DNA from: Gemmobacter lutimaris
Lineage (GTDB): Bacteria > Pseudomonadota > Alphaproteobacteria > Rhodobacterales > Rhodobacteraceae
Assembly (NCBI RefSeq): GCF_003570715.1
Contig: NZ_QXXQ01000003.1
Coordinates: forward strand, 334,944 to 398,943
DNA: 64,000 bases
Reading direction: 5' to 3'
Part shown: piece after piece, positions 25,173 through 33,682 of the stretch
Numbering within the stretch: the first letter of the stretch is position 1
Layout: each line of letters begins with the position of its first letter
The notes under the pieces: model-generated
Told to the model about the DNA's origin: nothing
Database searches by the model: none
Seen by the model: the letters and a program-made list of their open reading frames with translations, nothing else
Made by a program: the position numbers and the translations under genes

Positions 25173-26083
25173 GCCTGCTCTCCCGGTATGCGGATATGGC
25201 CTTGTGCCACCGGGACGGCGCCGCCGCGAATGCGGATCGCGCGCAGCCCGTCCGGGCCGTAGTCAACCGTCATGGTCAGATCGGAGGCGCGACCCATCTC
25301 GACCCCTTGCCGCAGCCGGAACACTTGCGTGCCGCTGCGCAAAACCCGCGCGGCCCGCAACTGCGCCGCCAGAATGGCGGTGGCGGAGCCGGTGGCCGGG
25401 TCTTCCGGGATGCCCGCGGTGGGTGAAAACATCCGCGCGCGGAAATCGCAATCTGTGCCTTCGGTGTAAAGATAAGCGCTGTCCACCCCGGCGCTGTCCA
25501 TCAGCCCGGACCAGTGCGGTTCGATCGGGCGGGCACGCGCCAGCACTTCCAGAGAAGAGACGGGAACGTAGAGAAAACTTGGCCCGCCCTGCCAGATGCC
25601 GGGGCGATGGGCGGCGAAACCGATGTCGGCCTCATCAATGTCCAGCGCCTTGGCAATCAGGTCAGCAGGGGCCTGACCGGGTGCTGCCTTGGGCAGCACC
25701 GGGGCGGTGAATTCGGCTTCCACCACATCACCGCGCCGCATGACGGACACCGGAACCAGCCCGGCTTCTTCCTCGAGCGCCAGATCAGCGGTGAAATCAC
25801 CGGGGCCCTGCGCGCGGGTGGCCAGAAGGATGGCGCAGCCTATAGTTGGATGACCGGCGAAGGGAATCTCGGCCGTCGGAAAGAAGATCCGAACCCGCGC
25901 GGTATGTGCGGGGTTCACCGGGGGCTGGACGAAAATCGTCTCGGACAGGTTGAATTCGCGCGCGATGACCTGCATCTGTCGCGCCGACAGCACCTCGGCC
26001 CCCAGCACCACGGCCAGCGGGTTCCCGGCAAAGGGCCTGTCGGTGAAAACGTCCAGCGTGTGAAATTCCAGCATGTCGGTCAT
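25169..26083 (-). CDS. PhzF-family isomerase-like protein
   Basis: The 304-residue protein has the two-lobed PhzF/diaminopimelate-epimerase fold. The catalytic Glu lies in REFNLSETIFV near residue 40, GHPTIGCA follows near 72, and the second-lobe signature EDPATGSATA lies near 230. PhzF itself acts in phenazine synthesis, but no phenazine genes are present, and most single homologues have no known substrate. The start overlaps the rlmJ stop by four bases, which fixes the ATG at 26083 and shows coupling. The longer upstream frame runs antisense to rlmJ and is spurious. Confidence 0.87.
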   Translation of the reverse strand: MTDMLEFHTLDVFTDRPFAGNPLAVVLGAEVLSARQMQVIAREFNLSETIFVQPPVNPAHTARVRIFFPTAEIPFAGHPTIGCAILLATRAQGPGDFTADLALEEEAGLVPVSVMRRGDVVEAEFTAPVLPKAAPGQAPADLIAKALDIDEADIGFAAHRPGIWQGGPSFLYVPVSSLEVLARARPIEPHWSGLMDSAGVDSAYLYTEGTDCDFRARMFSPTAGIPEDPATGSATAILAAQLRAARVLRSGTQVFRLRQGVEMGRASDLTMTVDYGPDGLRAIRIRGGAVPVAQGHIRIPGEQA

Positions 26084-26856
26084 GGTGCCTTGAACAGCCT
26101 TGAAAGATCGGCCGCCGTCTCGGCCAGACCCCAGGGTGGGTTCACCACAAACATGCCCGAGCCGATCATGCGGTGCCCCGGACGCACGGGCGGAAAGCGC
26201 ACTTCGTGGCGCAGGTGATCGGGGTGGTTCTGCTCCAGCCTCTCCAGCATGCCGCGATGTGCGCCCGTGGTCAGGATCGGATACCAGAGCATCAGGATCC
26301 CCACGTTCCATTTCCGCGCGATGGCGGCGAAATGCTTGGGGATGGCCTGATAATCCTCCTTCACCTCATAGGAGGGATCGCACAGCAGCAGCCCGCGCCG
26401 GGGCGTGGGCGGCGTCAGCGCCAGCGCAAGGTCAAAGCCGTCGCGCTTGTAGATATGCGCCGAAAAATGCGCCATCGCCTCGGTCAGGGCGGCATGTTCC
26501 TGCGGGTGCAGCTCGGCCAGATGGATCTTGTCCATGTCGCGCAACGACAGTGCGGCGACCATGGGCGAGCCGGGATAGGCCATTTCCCCCCAGCGCCCGC
26601 GCACCGCATTCAGCCGCTGCCGATAGGGGTGATCTACGGGCAAGCGGCGTTCCAGCGCCGAAATGCCGCCAGCCGCCTCGCCCGTTTTCAGCGCCTCGTC
26701 GCTGCCAAGGTCATAAAGCCCGCGACCGGCGTGCGTCTCGATATAGGTAAGCGGCTTGTCCTTGCCCACAAGATATTGCAGGGCCGAGGCCAGCAGCGCG
26801 TGTTTCTGCACATCGGCCGGGTTCCCGGCATGGTAGATATGTTGGTAAGACAGCAT
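26080..26856 (-). CDS. rlmJ: 23S rRNA (adenine(2030)-N6)-methyltransferase
   Basis: RlmJ methylates A2030 of 23S rRNA. The 258-residue protein opens with the family hallmark SYQHIYHAGNPADVQKH, has the SAM-binding ETHAGRGLYDL, and ends with VVNPPWGL. The catalytic motif is DPSYE in LLCDPSYEVKEDY, where E. coli has DPPYE. Proline-to-serine is a modest change and the catalytic Asp is kept. It is the first gene of a five-gene overlapping run with phzF, DUF1330, terB and a PhnD-like gene. Confidence 0.92.
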   Translation of the reverse strand: MLSYQHIYHAGNPADVQKHALLASALQYLVGKDKPLTYIETHAGRGLYDLGSDEALKTGEAAGGISALERRLPVDHPYRQRLNAVRGRWGEMAYPGSPMVAALSLRDMDKIHLAELHPQEHAALTEAMAHFSAHIYKRDGFDLALALTPPTPRRGLLLCDPSYEVKEDYQAIPKHFAAIARKWNVGILMLWYPILTTGAHRGMLERLEQNHPDHLRHEVRFPPVRPGHRMIGSGMFVVNPPWGLAETAADLSRLFKAP

Positions 26857-26912
26857 GGGTCAGGCGTAGCCCCGGCAGGGCTGCGCCGCAAGAGAAATAG
26901 CCGTGAGCAGCG

Positions 26913-28922
26913 TCACAGCCGCGCGGCGAGGCGGGTGCCCTGGTCGATGGCACGCTTGGCATCCAGTTCCGCGGCCACATCGGCACCACCGATGATATGG
27001 AAGGCACGGCCCGCAGCCTCCAGCGCCGGGGCAAGGCTTCGGTCGGGGTCTTGCCCGGCGCAGATCACCACCGTATCCACCGGCAGAAGCTGCGGCTCAC
27101 CGTTCACTGTGACGGCAAGCCCTTCTGGCGTGATCGCGTCATAGGCCACCCCGCCCAGCATCTTCACCCCCTTCATCTGCAACGTGGCACGGTGAATCCA
27201 GCCGGTCGTCTTGCCCAGCTTGCGGCCCGGCTTTTCGGGTTTGCGCTGCAACAGCCAGACCTGCCGCGCGGGCGCTTCGGGCTTCGGACCTTCGGGGACA
27301 AGGCCGCCCGCCACCTGCGCCGGATCGCCGACACCCCATTCGCGGCGCCAGAGCGCCGGGTCCAGCGCGGGGCTGGTGCCGTGATGGGTCAGGAATTCGG
27401 CGACATCGAAACCGATGCCGCCCGCCCCCACGACCGCCACGCGCTTCCCGGCGGGGGCACCACGCAAGACCTCGCGGTAGCCCAGAACCTGCGGCAGATC
27501 CTCACCCGCGATCCCGGCGGTGCGCGGGGTGATGCCGGTGGCGAGGATGACCTCGTCGAAGCCTTCCAGCATGTCGGGCGTCACCTCGTTATCTAGACGC
27601 AGATCGACGGTGGAGGCGGCGATACTCGCCTCAAACCAGTCGATCAACCCGCGAAACTCCTCCTTGCCGGGGATGCTGGCGGCCAGATGCAATTGCCCGC
27701 CCACGCGCGCGGCACGGTCGAAAAGCGTGACGGCATGGCCGCGCCCTGCGGCGGTCAGCGCCGCAGACAGGCCCGCCGGTCCGGCGCCGACCACGGCGAT
27801 GCGGCGCGGGGTATCCGTGGGGGCGATGACCAGCTCGGTTTCATGGCAGGCGCGCGGGTTCACAAGGCAGGAGGTCAGTTTGCCGCTGAATGTGTGGTCC
27901 AGACAGGCCTGGTTGCAGGCGATGCAGGGCGCGATCTGCGCCGCCCGGCCTGCCGCCGTCTTTGCCACGAAATCCGGGTCGGCAAGGAAGGGCCGCGCCA
28001 TCGACACCATATCGGCCTGTCCCCCGGCCAGCAGCCCTTCGGCCACATCCGGCGTGTTGATGCGGTTCGAGGTAATGACCGGAATGCCAACCTCCGGCCG
28101 CAGGCGCCCGGTCAGATGCGCGAAGGCCGCGCGCGGAACCGAGGTGGCGATGGTCGGCACCCGCGCCTCATGCCAGCCGATGCCGGTGTTCAGCACCGAA
28201 GCCCCCGCCGCCTCGATGGCCTTGGCCAGCGTCACGACCTCGTCCCAGGTCGAGCCATCGGGGATCAGGTCAATCAGCGAGATGCGATAGATCAGGATGG
28301 CATCGCCAATGGCCGCGCGCACCCGGCGCACCACTTCCACCGGCAGGCGCATACGGTTTTCGTAAGACCCGCCCCAGCGGTCGTTGCGACGGTTCACATG
28401 GGTCACGAGAAACTGGTTGAGGAAATAGCCCTCGGACCCCATGACCTCGACCCCGTCATAACCGGCCTCGATGGCGCGGGCGGCGGCGGTCACGATATCG
28501 GCGATCTGTTTCTCGATCCCCTCCTCATCCAGTTCCTTGGGCGGGAAGGGCGAGATCGGCGATTTGACGGCAGAGGCCGAGACGCATTCGGGTCCATAGG
28601 CATAGCGGCCCGCATGCAGGATCTGCATGGCGATCCGCCCACCCGCATCATGCACCCGGTCGGTGACGATGCGGTGGTTGGCGATGTCCTGCGGCGCGAA
28701 CAGGCCGGCGGCACCCGGAAACACCCCGCCCTCGCGGTTGGGCGCCATGCCGCCGGTGACCATCAGCCCGACCCCGCCCCGCGCGCGGGTGGCATAGAAT
28801 TCCGCCACGCGGTTCCAGTCGCCGGTTTCCTCCAGCCCCGTGTGCATGGACCCCATCATCACGCGGTTGGGCAGCGTCACGGCGCCGAGCGTGATCGGCG
28901 ACAGAAGATGTGGATAGGTCAT
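26913..28922 (-). CDS. fadH: NADPH-dependent 2,4-dienoyl-CoA reductase
   Basis: FadH reduces 2,4-dienoyl-CoA during beta-oxidation of polyunsaturated fatty acids. The 669-residue protein is the usual three-part enzyme. An OYE-like FMN barrel (about 1-330) carries HAGRYAYG and a conserved Tyr/His pair. A 4Fe-4S cluster is bound by the cysteines of PCIACNQACLD and CLVNPRAC. The C-terminal FAD/NAD(P)H domains carry VVGAGPAGLSAALTAAGRG and VVGAGGIGFDVAEFL. The ATG at 28922 starts directly at the barrel. A 21-residue extension upstream is unlikely. Confidence 0.93.
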   Translation of the reverse strand: MTYPHLLSPITLGAVTLPNRVMMGSMHTGLEETGDWNRVAEFYATRARGGVGLMVTGGMAPNREGGVFPGAAGLFAPQDIANHRIVTDRVHDAGGRIAMQILHAGRYAYGPECVSASAVKSPISPFPPKELDEEGIEKQIADIVTAAARAIEAGYDGVEVMGSEGYFLNQFLVTHVNRRNDRWGGSYENRMRLPVEVVRRVRAAIGDAILIYRISLIDLIPDGSTWDEVVTLAKAIEAAGASVLNTGIGWHEARVPTIATSVPRAAFAHLTGRLRPEVGIPVITSNRINTPDVAEGLLAGGQADMVSMARPFLADPDFVAKTAAGRAAQIAPCIACNQACLDHTFSGKLTSCLVNPRACHETELVIAPTDTPRRIAVVGAGPAGLSAALTAAGRGHAVTLFDRAARVGGQLHLAASIPGKEEFRGLIDWFEASIAASTVDLRLDNEVTPDMLEGFDEVILATGITPRTAGIAGEDLPQVLGYREVLRGAPAGKRVAVVGAGGIGFDVAEFLTHHGTSPALDPALWRREWGVGDPAQVAGGLVPEGPKPEAPARQVWLLQRKPEKPGRKLGKTTGWIHRATLQMKGVKMLGGVAYDAITPEGLAVTVNGEPQLLPVDTVVICAGQDPDRSLAPALEAAGRAFHIIGGADVAAELDAKRAIDQGTRLAARL

Positions 28923-29003
28923 GCGGCTGGCTCCTCCCGTAGCGAAGGGCAGACTGGCAAAGCCGCCCGCCGCTGTCACGGCCAACGCTGCGTCACGAAC
29001 GGA

Positions 29004-29441
29004 TCAGAACACCACGCCCATACGCAGGATGAAGCAGCCGAAGGGGCGGTTTTCTGTGCAGCGGACCACGGCGTAACAGCCGGGGGCATGGGCGTAGAAG
29101 GCCTGCCGCTCAATGGAGCGGGCCACTGCACCCTCGGTCAGGGCGGGGCGCAGCACATCCAGCGCGGCGACATGAACCGGATCGGGGCGGTCGCCCACGC
29201 CGTCGCGTTCCATCCACAGGGCACCATAGTCGGTGAAGCCGTCCAGCGGCATCAGCGTAGTGATCAGGCGCAGCCCCTCGACCACATCAAGGCCCGCAAG
29301 ATCGACCACGCGCCCGCTGCGCGTGGGCAGCGCGAAGGCCGGGTAATTGCTGTCCACCACCGCAAGCTCGTCGCCATGGCCCATGCGCATCAGCACATCC
29401 ATGAGATCGGGTGTAACCCGCGGGTCGATCCCTTTCAGCAT
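29004..29441 (-). CDS. RbsD/FucU family sugar mutarotase-like protein
   Basis: The 145-residue protein has the RbsD/FucU fold, which interconverts sugar anomers (ribose pyranase, fucose mutarotase). The diagnostic opening MLKGIDPRVTPDLMDVLMRMGHGDELAV includes the catalytic His, and the C-terminal YAHAPGCYAVVRCTENRPFGC contains the conserved Tyr and Asn. FucU is the closer match. GGGAGG lies seven bases before the ATG. No sugar transport genes surround it, so the sugar cannot be named. Confidence 0.86.
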   Translation of the reverse strand: MLKGIDPRVTPDLMDVLMRMGHGDELAVVDSNYPAFALPTRSGRVVDLAGLDVVEGLRLITTLMPLDGFTDYGALWMERDGVGDRPDPVHVAALDVLRPALTEGAVARSIERQAFYAHAPGCYAVVRCTENRPFGCFILRMGVVF

Positions 29442-29513
29442 CGGCGCCTCCCTGCCGGTTGAGGCCGCGGCGGAAAGGGCGTATCCCCGCCGCGACTGGA
29501 TCGGGAGCAAAGC

Positions 29514-30128
29514 ATGGACTCAAAGGCGGTGGAAGCCCTGTTTACCCGCAGCGATGGCAGCTATCTCTGTGCCCGCTGGGGACGCCCCATCGTGCCGGTG
29601 GTCTTTGGCGTCGAAGATGCCACGCTGTCGGTGGTGAAAGGCGCCATCGAGGCGGTGGTGGCGCTGGCCGGGCATCGCATGGCCGAGACCGACCCGGAAC
29701 TGGGCGCCAATCTGATGGTGTTCTTCTTCCGCGACTGGGCAGAGCTGCCGCAGGTCCCGAACCTCGACCGGCTGGTGCCGGATCTGGCGCCGCTGTGCGA
29801 CCGGCTGGCGGCGGCGGGCGCGAACCAGTATCGCGCCTTCCGCTTTGACGAGGCGGGCGCGATCCGGGCGGTCTTCGTCTTCATACGCATGGATGATGTG
29901 TTGTCCGAGATGCCTGCGGAGACGCTGGCGCTGTCGCAGGCGGCGCAGGTGATCCTGTTGTGGTCGGATACCGCCTTTGCCGAGACCTCGCCACTGGCCC
30001 GGGCGGGCGAGGCTGTGGTGTTGCGCCCCGAAATCGGCGCGGTGATCCGCGCCGCCTATGATCCGGTCATGCCGGTCGTGGCGCGTGAGGCGAGCCATGC
30101 CCTGCGTCTGGCGGCGCGGATCGGATGA
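29514..30128 (+). CDS. Conserved hypothetical protein
   Basis: The 204-residue protein starts with MDSKAVEALFTRSDGSYLCARWGRPIVPVVFGV and has alternating hydrophobic strands, a short central FFFRDWAEL segment and a second half with AVFVFIRMDD. No signal peptide, membrane segment or catalytic motif is visible. Codon use is like its neighbours. I do not recognise the family. The first part suggests a soluble alpha/beta protein. It faces away from the RbsD/FucU gene and precedes ybgC by 73 bp, so it may be the upstream gene of the tol locus transcript. Confidence 0.75.
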   Translation: MDSKAVEALFTRSDGSYLCARWGRPIVPVVFGVEDATLSVVKGAIEAVVALAGHRMAETDPELGANLMVFFFRDWAELPQVPNLDRLVPDLAPLCDRLAAAGANQYRAFRFDEAGAIRAVFVFIRMDDVLSEMPAETLALSQAAQVILLWSDTAFAETSPLARAGEAVVLRPEIGAVIRAAYDPVMPVVAREASHALRLAARIG

Positions 30129-30169
30129 AGGGAAGGGGGCTTTCCGCCCCTCGCCCCTGCGGGGCTGAT

Positions 30170-30201
30170 CCCCGAGGATATTTTGACCAAGGTAAAAGCA
30201 G
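30170..30201 (+). repeat. Intercistronic GATATTTT..CCAAG element before ybgC
   Basis: CCCCGAGGATATTTTGACCA followed by AGGTAAAAGCAG runs straight into the ybgC ATG, behind GC-rich hairpins (AGGGGGC/GCCCCT and CCCC/GGGG). Related sequences lie before the amidohydrolase at 62001 and before pdeM. The element contains the ribosome binding site AAGG. Confidence 0.5.
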
Positions 30202-30597
30202 ATGAGCCATAGCCATGCCGTGCGGGTCTATTACGAGGACACCGATCTTGCCGGGATCGTCTATTACGCCAATTATCTGAAATTCATCGAACGCGGGCGC
30301 AGCGAATGGGTGCGCACACGCGGCGTGGATCAGGGGCGGCTGAAAGCTGAAACCGGCATCGTCTTTGCCGTTCGGCGGGTCGAGGCCGATTATCTGCGCC
30401 CCGCTGTGTTTGACGATCTTCTGACCGTGACGACCGAACTGCGGACGCTGGGCGGGGCGCGGATCGACCTTTGGCAGCAGGTTCTTCGCGGCGACGCGGT
30501 GCTGTTTACAGCGGCGGTCACGCTGGTCTGCCTTGGGGCGGACGGCCGGGCGCATCGCTTGCCGGATGCGATCAGGGCGCTTCTGGCCCCGGTTTGA
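30202..30597 (+). CDS. ybgC: Tol-Pal system-associated acyl-CoA thioesterase
   Basis: YbgC is a hot-dog-fold thioesterase encoded with the Tol-Pal genes and thought to act in lipid supply to the envelope. The 131-residue protein shows the 4-hydroxybenzoyl-CoA thioesterase signature: VRVYYEDTDLAGIVYYANYL (residues 6-25) with the catalytic Asp in EDTD, and KFIERGRSEW. It lies upstream of tolQ by 142 bp on the same strand, the typical order in proteobacteria. A promoter within that gap may start the tol operon separately. Confidence 0.92.
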   Translation: MSHSHAVRVYYEDTDLAGIVYYANYLKFIERGRSEWVRTRGVDQGRLKAETGIVFAVRRVEADYLRPAVFDDLLTVTTELRTLGGARIDLWQQVLRGDAVLFTAAVTLVCLGADGRAHRLPDAIRALLAPV

Positions 30598-30659
30598 TGT
30601 TTTTGCATGGCGGCTATGACGCAGGCGTGGGCGGCAATCCGCATCCTGACGAGGATGTG

Positions 30660-30689
30660 TTGGCAATCCCCCTCAAAACCGGATAGAAT
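30660..30689 (+). promoter_or_regulatory. Candidate promoter of the tol operon
   Basis: TTGGCA (30660-30665) and TAGAAT (30684-30689) are 18 bases apart. They place a transcription start about 45 bases before the tolQ ATG, independent of ybgC. Confidence 0.5.
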
Positions 30690-30739
30690 CGCCTGTAATA
30701 ACGGGCCGCGAATGGACCCGATGGCAACGAGCAGGCGTA

Positions 30740-31435
30740 ATGGACACCAACACCCTTGCGATGGCGCAGGAGATTGATTTCTCCTTGCTGGCGCTTTTCG
30801 CGCGCGCAACCTTCACCGTGAAACTGGTCATGATCGGGCTGCTGGTCATGTCGGTCTGGTCATGGGCCATCATCCTTCGAAAGCACATGATGTTCCGCGC
30901 CGCGCGGGGCGAGGCTTCGGTCTTCGACCGGGCCTTCTGGTCGGGCGAGCCGCTGGACGAGTTGTTCGAGAAGATCGGCCCGGCACCCGAGGGGCAAAGC
31001 GAGAAGATTTTTGCTGCGGGCATGATTGAATGGCGGCGCAGCCACAGGCAGGACGGCGGGCTGATCGCCGGGGCGCAATCGCGCATCGACCGCGCGATGG
31101 ATGTGGCCATCGCGCGCGAAAGTGAACGGCTGAATGCCGGACTGAGTTTCCTCGCAACCGTCGGCTCCACCGCGCCGTTCATCGGTCTGTTCGGCACGGT
31201 TTACGGCATCATGCATGCCTTCACCCAGATCGCCGCGACCAAGAACACCGACCTTGCCACCGTGGCGCCGGGGATTGCCGAGGCGCTGATGGCGACCGGC
31301 ATCGGCCTTGTTGCCGCCATCCCGGCAGTCGTGTTCTACAACAAGCTCAATGCCGACAGCGAACGCATCCTTGGCGGCTATGAAGCCTTCGCCGACGAAT
31401 TCGCCACCATCCTCTCGCGCCAGCTGGACGCCTGA
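30740..31435 (+). CDS. tolQ: Tol-Pal system proton channel protein TolQ
   Basis: TolQ, with TolR, forms the proton-driven inner-membrane motor that energises TolA. The 231-residue protein has three transmembrane segments: one near the N-terminus (LVMIGLLVMSVWSWAIIL), and two after residue 130 in the conserved ExbB/TolQ block (ATVGSTAPFIGLFGTVYGIM and ALMATGIGLVAAIPAVVFYN). The polar Thr and Ser residues lining the channel are present. It overlaps none of its neighbours but is only three bases from tolR. Confidence 0.95.
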   Translation: MDTNTLAMAQEIDFSLLALFARATFTVKLVMIGLLVMSVWSWAIILRKHMMFRAARGEASVFDRAFWSGEPLDELFEKIGPAPEGQSEKIFAAGMIEWRRSHRQDGGLIAGAQSRIDRAMDVAIARESERLNAGLSFLATVGSTAPFIGLFGTVYGIMHAFTQIAATKNTDLATVAPGIAEALMATGIGLVAAIPAVVFYNKLNADSERILGGYEAFADEFATILSRQLDA

Positions 31436-31438
31436 GCC

Positions 31439-31936
31439 ATGGGGGCCGGGGTAGCCAAGAAATCGGGTGGGGGCGGGCGTCGCGGGCGGCGTCGCGGCCA
31501 TTCCAGCGCGATGGCGGACATCAACATCACGCCCTTCGTGGACGTGATGCTGGTGCTTCTGATCATCTTCATGGTGGCGGCACCGATGCTGACCGTCGGC
31601 GTGCCGGTGAAGCTGCCGGAAACGGCGGCGGCCAGTCTGCCGACCGAACAGGAAAAGCCGCTGGCCATCACCATCGGGGCGGATGGCAAGCTGTTCCTGA
31701 TGAACAGCGAGGCCGATGAGGCGACGCTTATCCCGCAGCTTCAGGCCATCGCCGCCGAACGGACCTCGGACAAGATCTTTCTGCGGGCCGACGGTTCGGT
31801 GCCTTACGAACGCGTGGCGCAGGTGATGGGTGCGCTGAATGCGGCGGGCTTCCGCAATATTGGTCTTGTGACCGACAGCAATGGCCCCTTGATGGGCGCG
31901 GCCGCCGGTGGCGGTGCCGCCGAGCCGAACCAGTAG
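31439..31936 (+). CDS. tolR: Tol-Pal system protein TolR
   Basis: TolR anchors the motor and links it to peptidoglycan. The 165-residue protein has a Gly/Arg-rich cytoplasmic start, a single transmembrane segment (VDVMLVLLIIFMVAAPML) containing the proton-carrying Asp in INITPFVDVMLV, and a periplasmic domain. The C-terminal end is Gly/Ala rich. The tolA frame starts directly after the stop, so the three motor genes are translationally linked. Confidence 0.95.
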   Translation: MGAGVAKKSGGGGRRGRRRGHSSAMADINITPFVDVMLVLLIIFMVAAPMLTVGVPVKLPETAAASLPTEQEKPLAITIGADGKLFLMNSEADEATLIPQLQAIAAERTSDKIFLRADGSVPYERVAQVMGALNAAGFRNIGLVTDSNGPLMGAAAGGGAAEPNQ

Positions 31937-31939
31937 GTG

Positions 31940-33178
31940 ATGCCGATGCTGCGCGCATGGCTGGGCAGGGTCGATAAAAGCGTCTGGATCTCCGGCTCGG
32001 GGCATCTGGTCGTGATCCTGTGGGTGCTGTTCGGCGATGTGCTGTTCAGCCCGCCACCGCCGCCCGAACCCGAGGTCATGTCGGTCGATACGCTGACCGA
32101 AGCCGAGTTTGCCGCGATGGAGGCGGCATCCGGCGGCGTGGAAAGCACCGCGGAACCGCAGGAGAGTGCGCCCTCCGCATCTGTCCAGCCGCCGGAACGG
32201 CCCGAGCCGCCCGCGGCGAGGCCCGAACCACCTGCGCAGGTGGTCGGGGAAACCCCGCCACCCGAACCTGCCCCCCAGCCAGAAGCCGAGCCGTTGCCCG
32301 ATGAGGTGCCGGTTGCCGAGGTTGCCCAGCCCGAGGAGGTGCCGGAACCTGTGGCGCCGCCTGCGGAGCAGGAACAGCCGGTTGCGGTCATTCCGTCCTC
32401 GGCCGTGCCGCGCCCGCGCCCGGCGGCGCGCGTGGCGCCGACGCCAGAGGACGCCCCGGCAGAAGATGTGCCCGAAGCCGAACAGGTGCAGGAGCGTGTG
32501 TCCGAAGAGGCGCCGCCCGAAGCCCCGGTGGTGGAACAGGAGCAGGAGGCGACCGCCCCGCCCGAGGCCACGACCGAAGTGGTGACCGAGGCCACGGAAA
32601 CGCAGGAGGCTCCGCAACTGGCGCCGACTGCTTCGAAACGCCCGCGTGCGCGGCCCGCGAAGCCTGATCCGGTTGCAAAACCCGCAGAACCGGCAAAACC
32701 GACCCAGACGGCCAGTTCACAGAACGCGGAACAGTCGCAGGCTGACCGGGCCGCCACCGAAGCGGCACTGGCCGAGGCGCTGGGCGAAGCGACCGAGACA
32801 CCGGCCCCGAAGCCCGCCAATCAGAACAGCGCGCCGGGGCGCGGGCTTGCGGCCAACGGCCCGCCCATGTCCTCGGGCGAGAAGGATGCCTTGCGCGTGG
32901 CGGTGGAACGCTGCTGGAACGTCGGTTCGCTTTCGACCGAGGCACAGCGTGCGATCATCACCATCCACGTTACGGTCGGTGCGGACAAAAAGCCGGTTGC
33001 AACATCAATCGAACTGGCAAGTTCCAGCGCGTCGGATGCGGCCACGCGTCAGGCGTTCGAGGCCGCACGGCGTGCGATCCTGCGCTGCGGCTCGCAGGGG
33101 TTCCCTCTGCCAGACGAGAAATATGAAACCTGGCGCGAGCTGGAGCTGATTTTCGACAAGGGGAGGATCGGGCTGTGA
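31940..33178 (+). CDS. tolA: Cell envelope integrity protein TolA
   Basis: TolA spans the periplasm from the TolQR motor to Pal. The 412-residue protein has an N-terminal transmembrane helix (SGSGHLVVILWVLFGDVLF), then a very Pro/Glu/Ala-rich central region of about 240 residues in place of the E. coli helical domain, and a folded C-terminal domain III (about 313-405) with the paired cysteines in ERCWNV and RCGSQG. I take the ATG at 31940. A GTG directly before it is also possible. The C-terminal domain is duplicated in the next gene. Confidence 0.9.
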   Translation: MPMLRAWLGRVDKSVWISGSGHLVVILWVLFGDVLFSPPPPPEPEVMSVDTLTEAEFAAMEAASGGVESTAEPQESAPSASVQPPERPEPPAARPEPPAQVVGETPPPEPAPQPEAEPLPDEVPVAEVAQPEEVPEPVAPPAEQEQPVAVIPSSAVPRPRPAARVAPTPEDAPAEDVPEAEQVQERVSEEAPPEAPVVEQEQEATAPPEATTEVVTEATETQEAPQLAPTASKRPRARPAKPDPVAKPAEPAKPTQTASSQNAEQSQADRAATEAALAEALGEATETPAPKPANQNSAPGRGLAANGPPMSSGEKDALRVAVERCWNVGSLSTEAQRAIITIHVTVGADKKPVATSIELASSSASDAATRQAFEAARRAILRCGSQGFPLPDEKYETWRELELIFDKGRIGL

Positions 33179-33552
33179 AGTGGGTTTTCCGTGCGGGCGT
33201 TCTTGCTTTGCCGTTGCTTTCGGCACCGGCTGCGGCACTGCCATCCTTCGGGACATGGGATGATGCCCGGTTGGCGGCGGCTGTCGCCCCCTGCTGGAAC
33301 GTGGCCAGCCTTTCCGAGGGCGCGCGCAGGGCACGCTTCACCGTAGCCTTTACTCTGGACGCGGCGGGCAAGCCAGCAGACAGAAGCTTTCGTCTGGTCG
33401 AAAGCACGGCTGGCGGTGCCGTGGGGCAGAGGGCATTTGCGGCGGCCCGCAAGGCCGTGCAGCAGTGTGGCAGGACCGGGCTACCTGTCCCGCCCGGCTG
33501 GCGCGGCGGCACGGTGCAGTCGCTGTTTGCTCCGCAGGGCGGGCGCGGCTGA
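33175..33552 (+). CDS. Secreted stand-alone TolA domain-III-like protein
   Basis: The 125-residue protein has an N-terminal Sec signal peptide ([13 protein letters not shown] region, cleavage near residue 22). The rest aligns without gaps to TolA domain III over 71 residues, with about 33 identities by hand count, both cysteines (PCWNV and QQCG) and the A-F-x-A-A-R-x-A helix. It starts at a GTG that overlaps the tolA stop (GTGA). It therefore looks like a partial tandem duplication of tolA, made soluble and periplasmic. It could compete with or regulate TolA binding to TolB, Pal or other partners. Confidence 0.82.
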   Translation: MKWVFRAGVLALPLLSAPAAALPSFGTWDDARLAAAVAPCWNVASLSEGARRARFTVAFTLDAAGKPADRSFRLVESTAGGAVGQRAFAAARKAVQQCGRTGLPVPPGWRGGTVQSLFAPQGGRG

Positions 33553-33682
33553 TGCGCCGTGCGATATGGATACCGGGCCAACCCGGACGGAACCGGGGAA
33601 GGGCTTGCGCGCTTTCCCCTTTTGGACAGGCAGGCTGCTGGCTGAAAAGCAAGCCTGTCGCAGGAACAGGAACGAGGGTCAG

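Noticed and set aside
31940..33178. Treating the low-complexity Pro/Glu stretch of tolA as a frameshift or sequencing artefact
   Set aside because: The frame stays open over the whole stretch, and a C-terminal domain with paired cysteines follows in the same frame.
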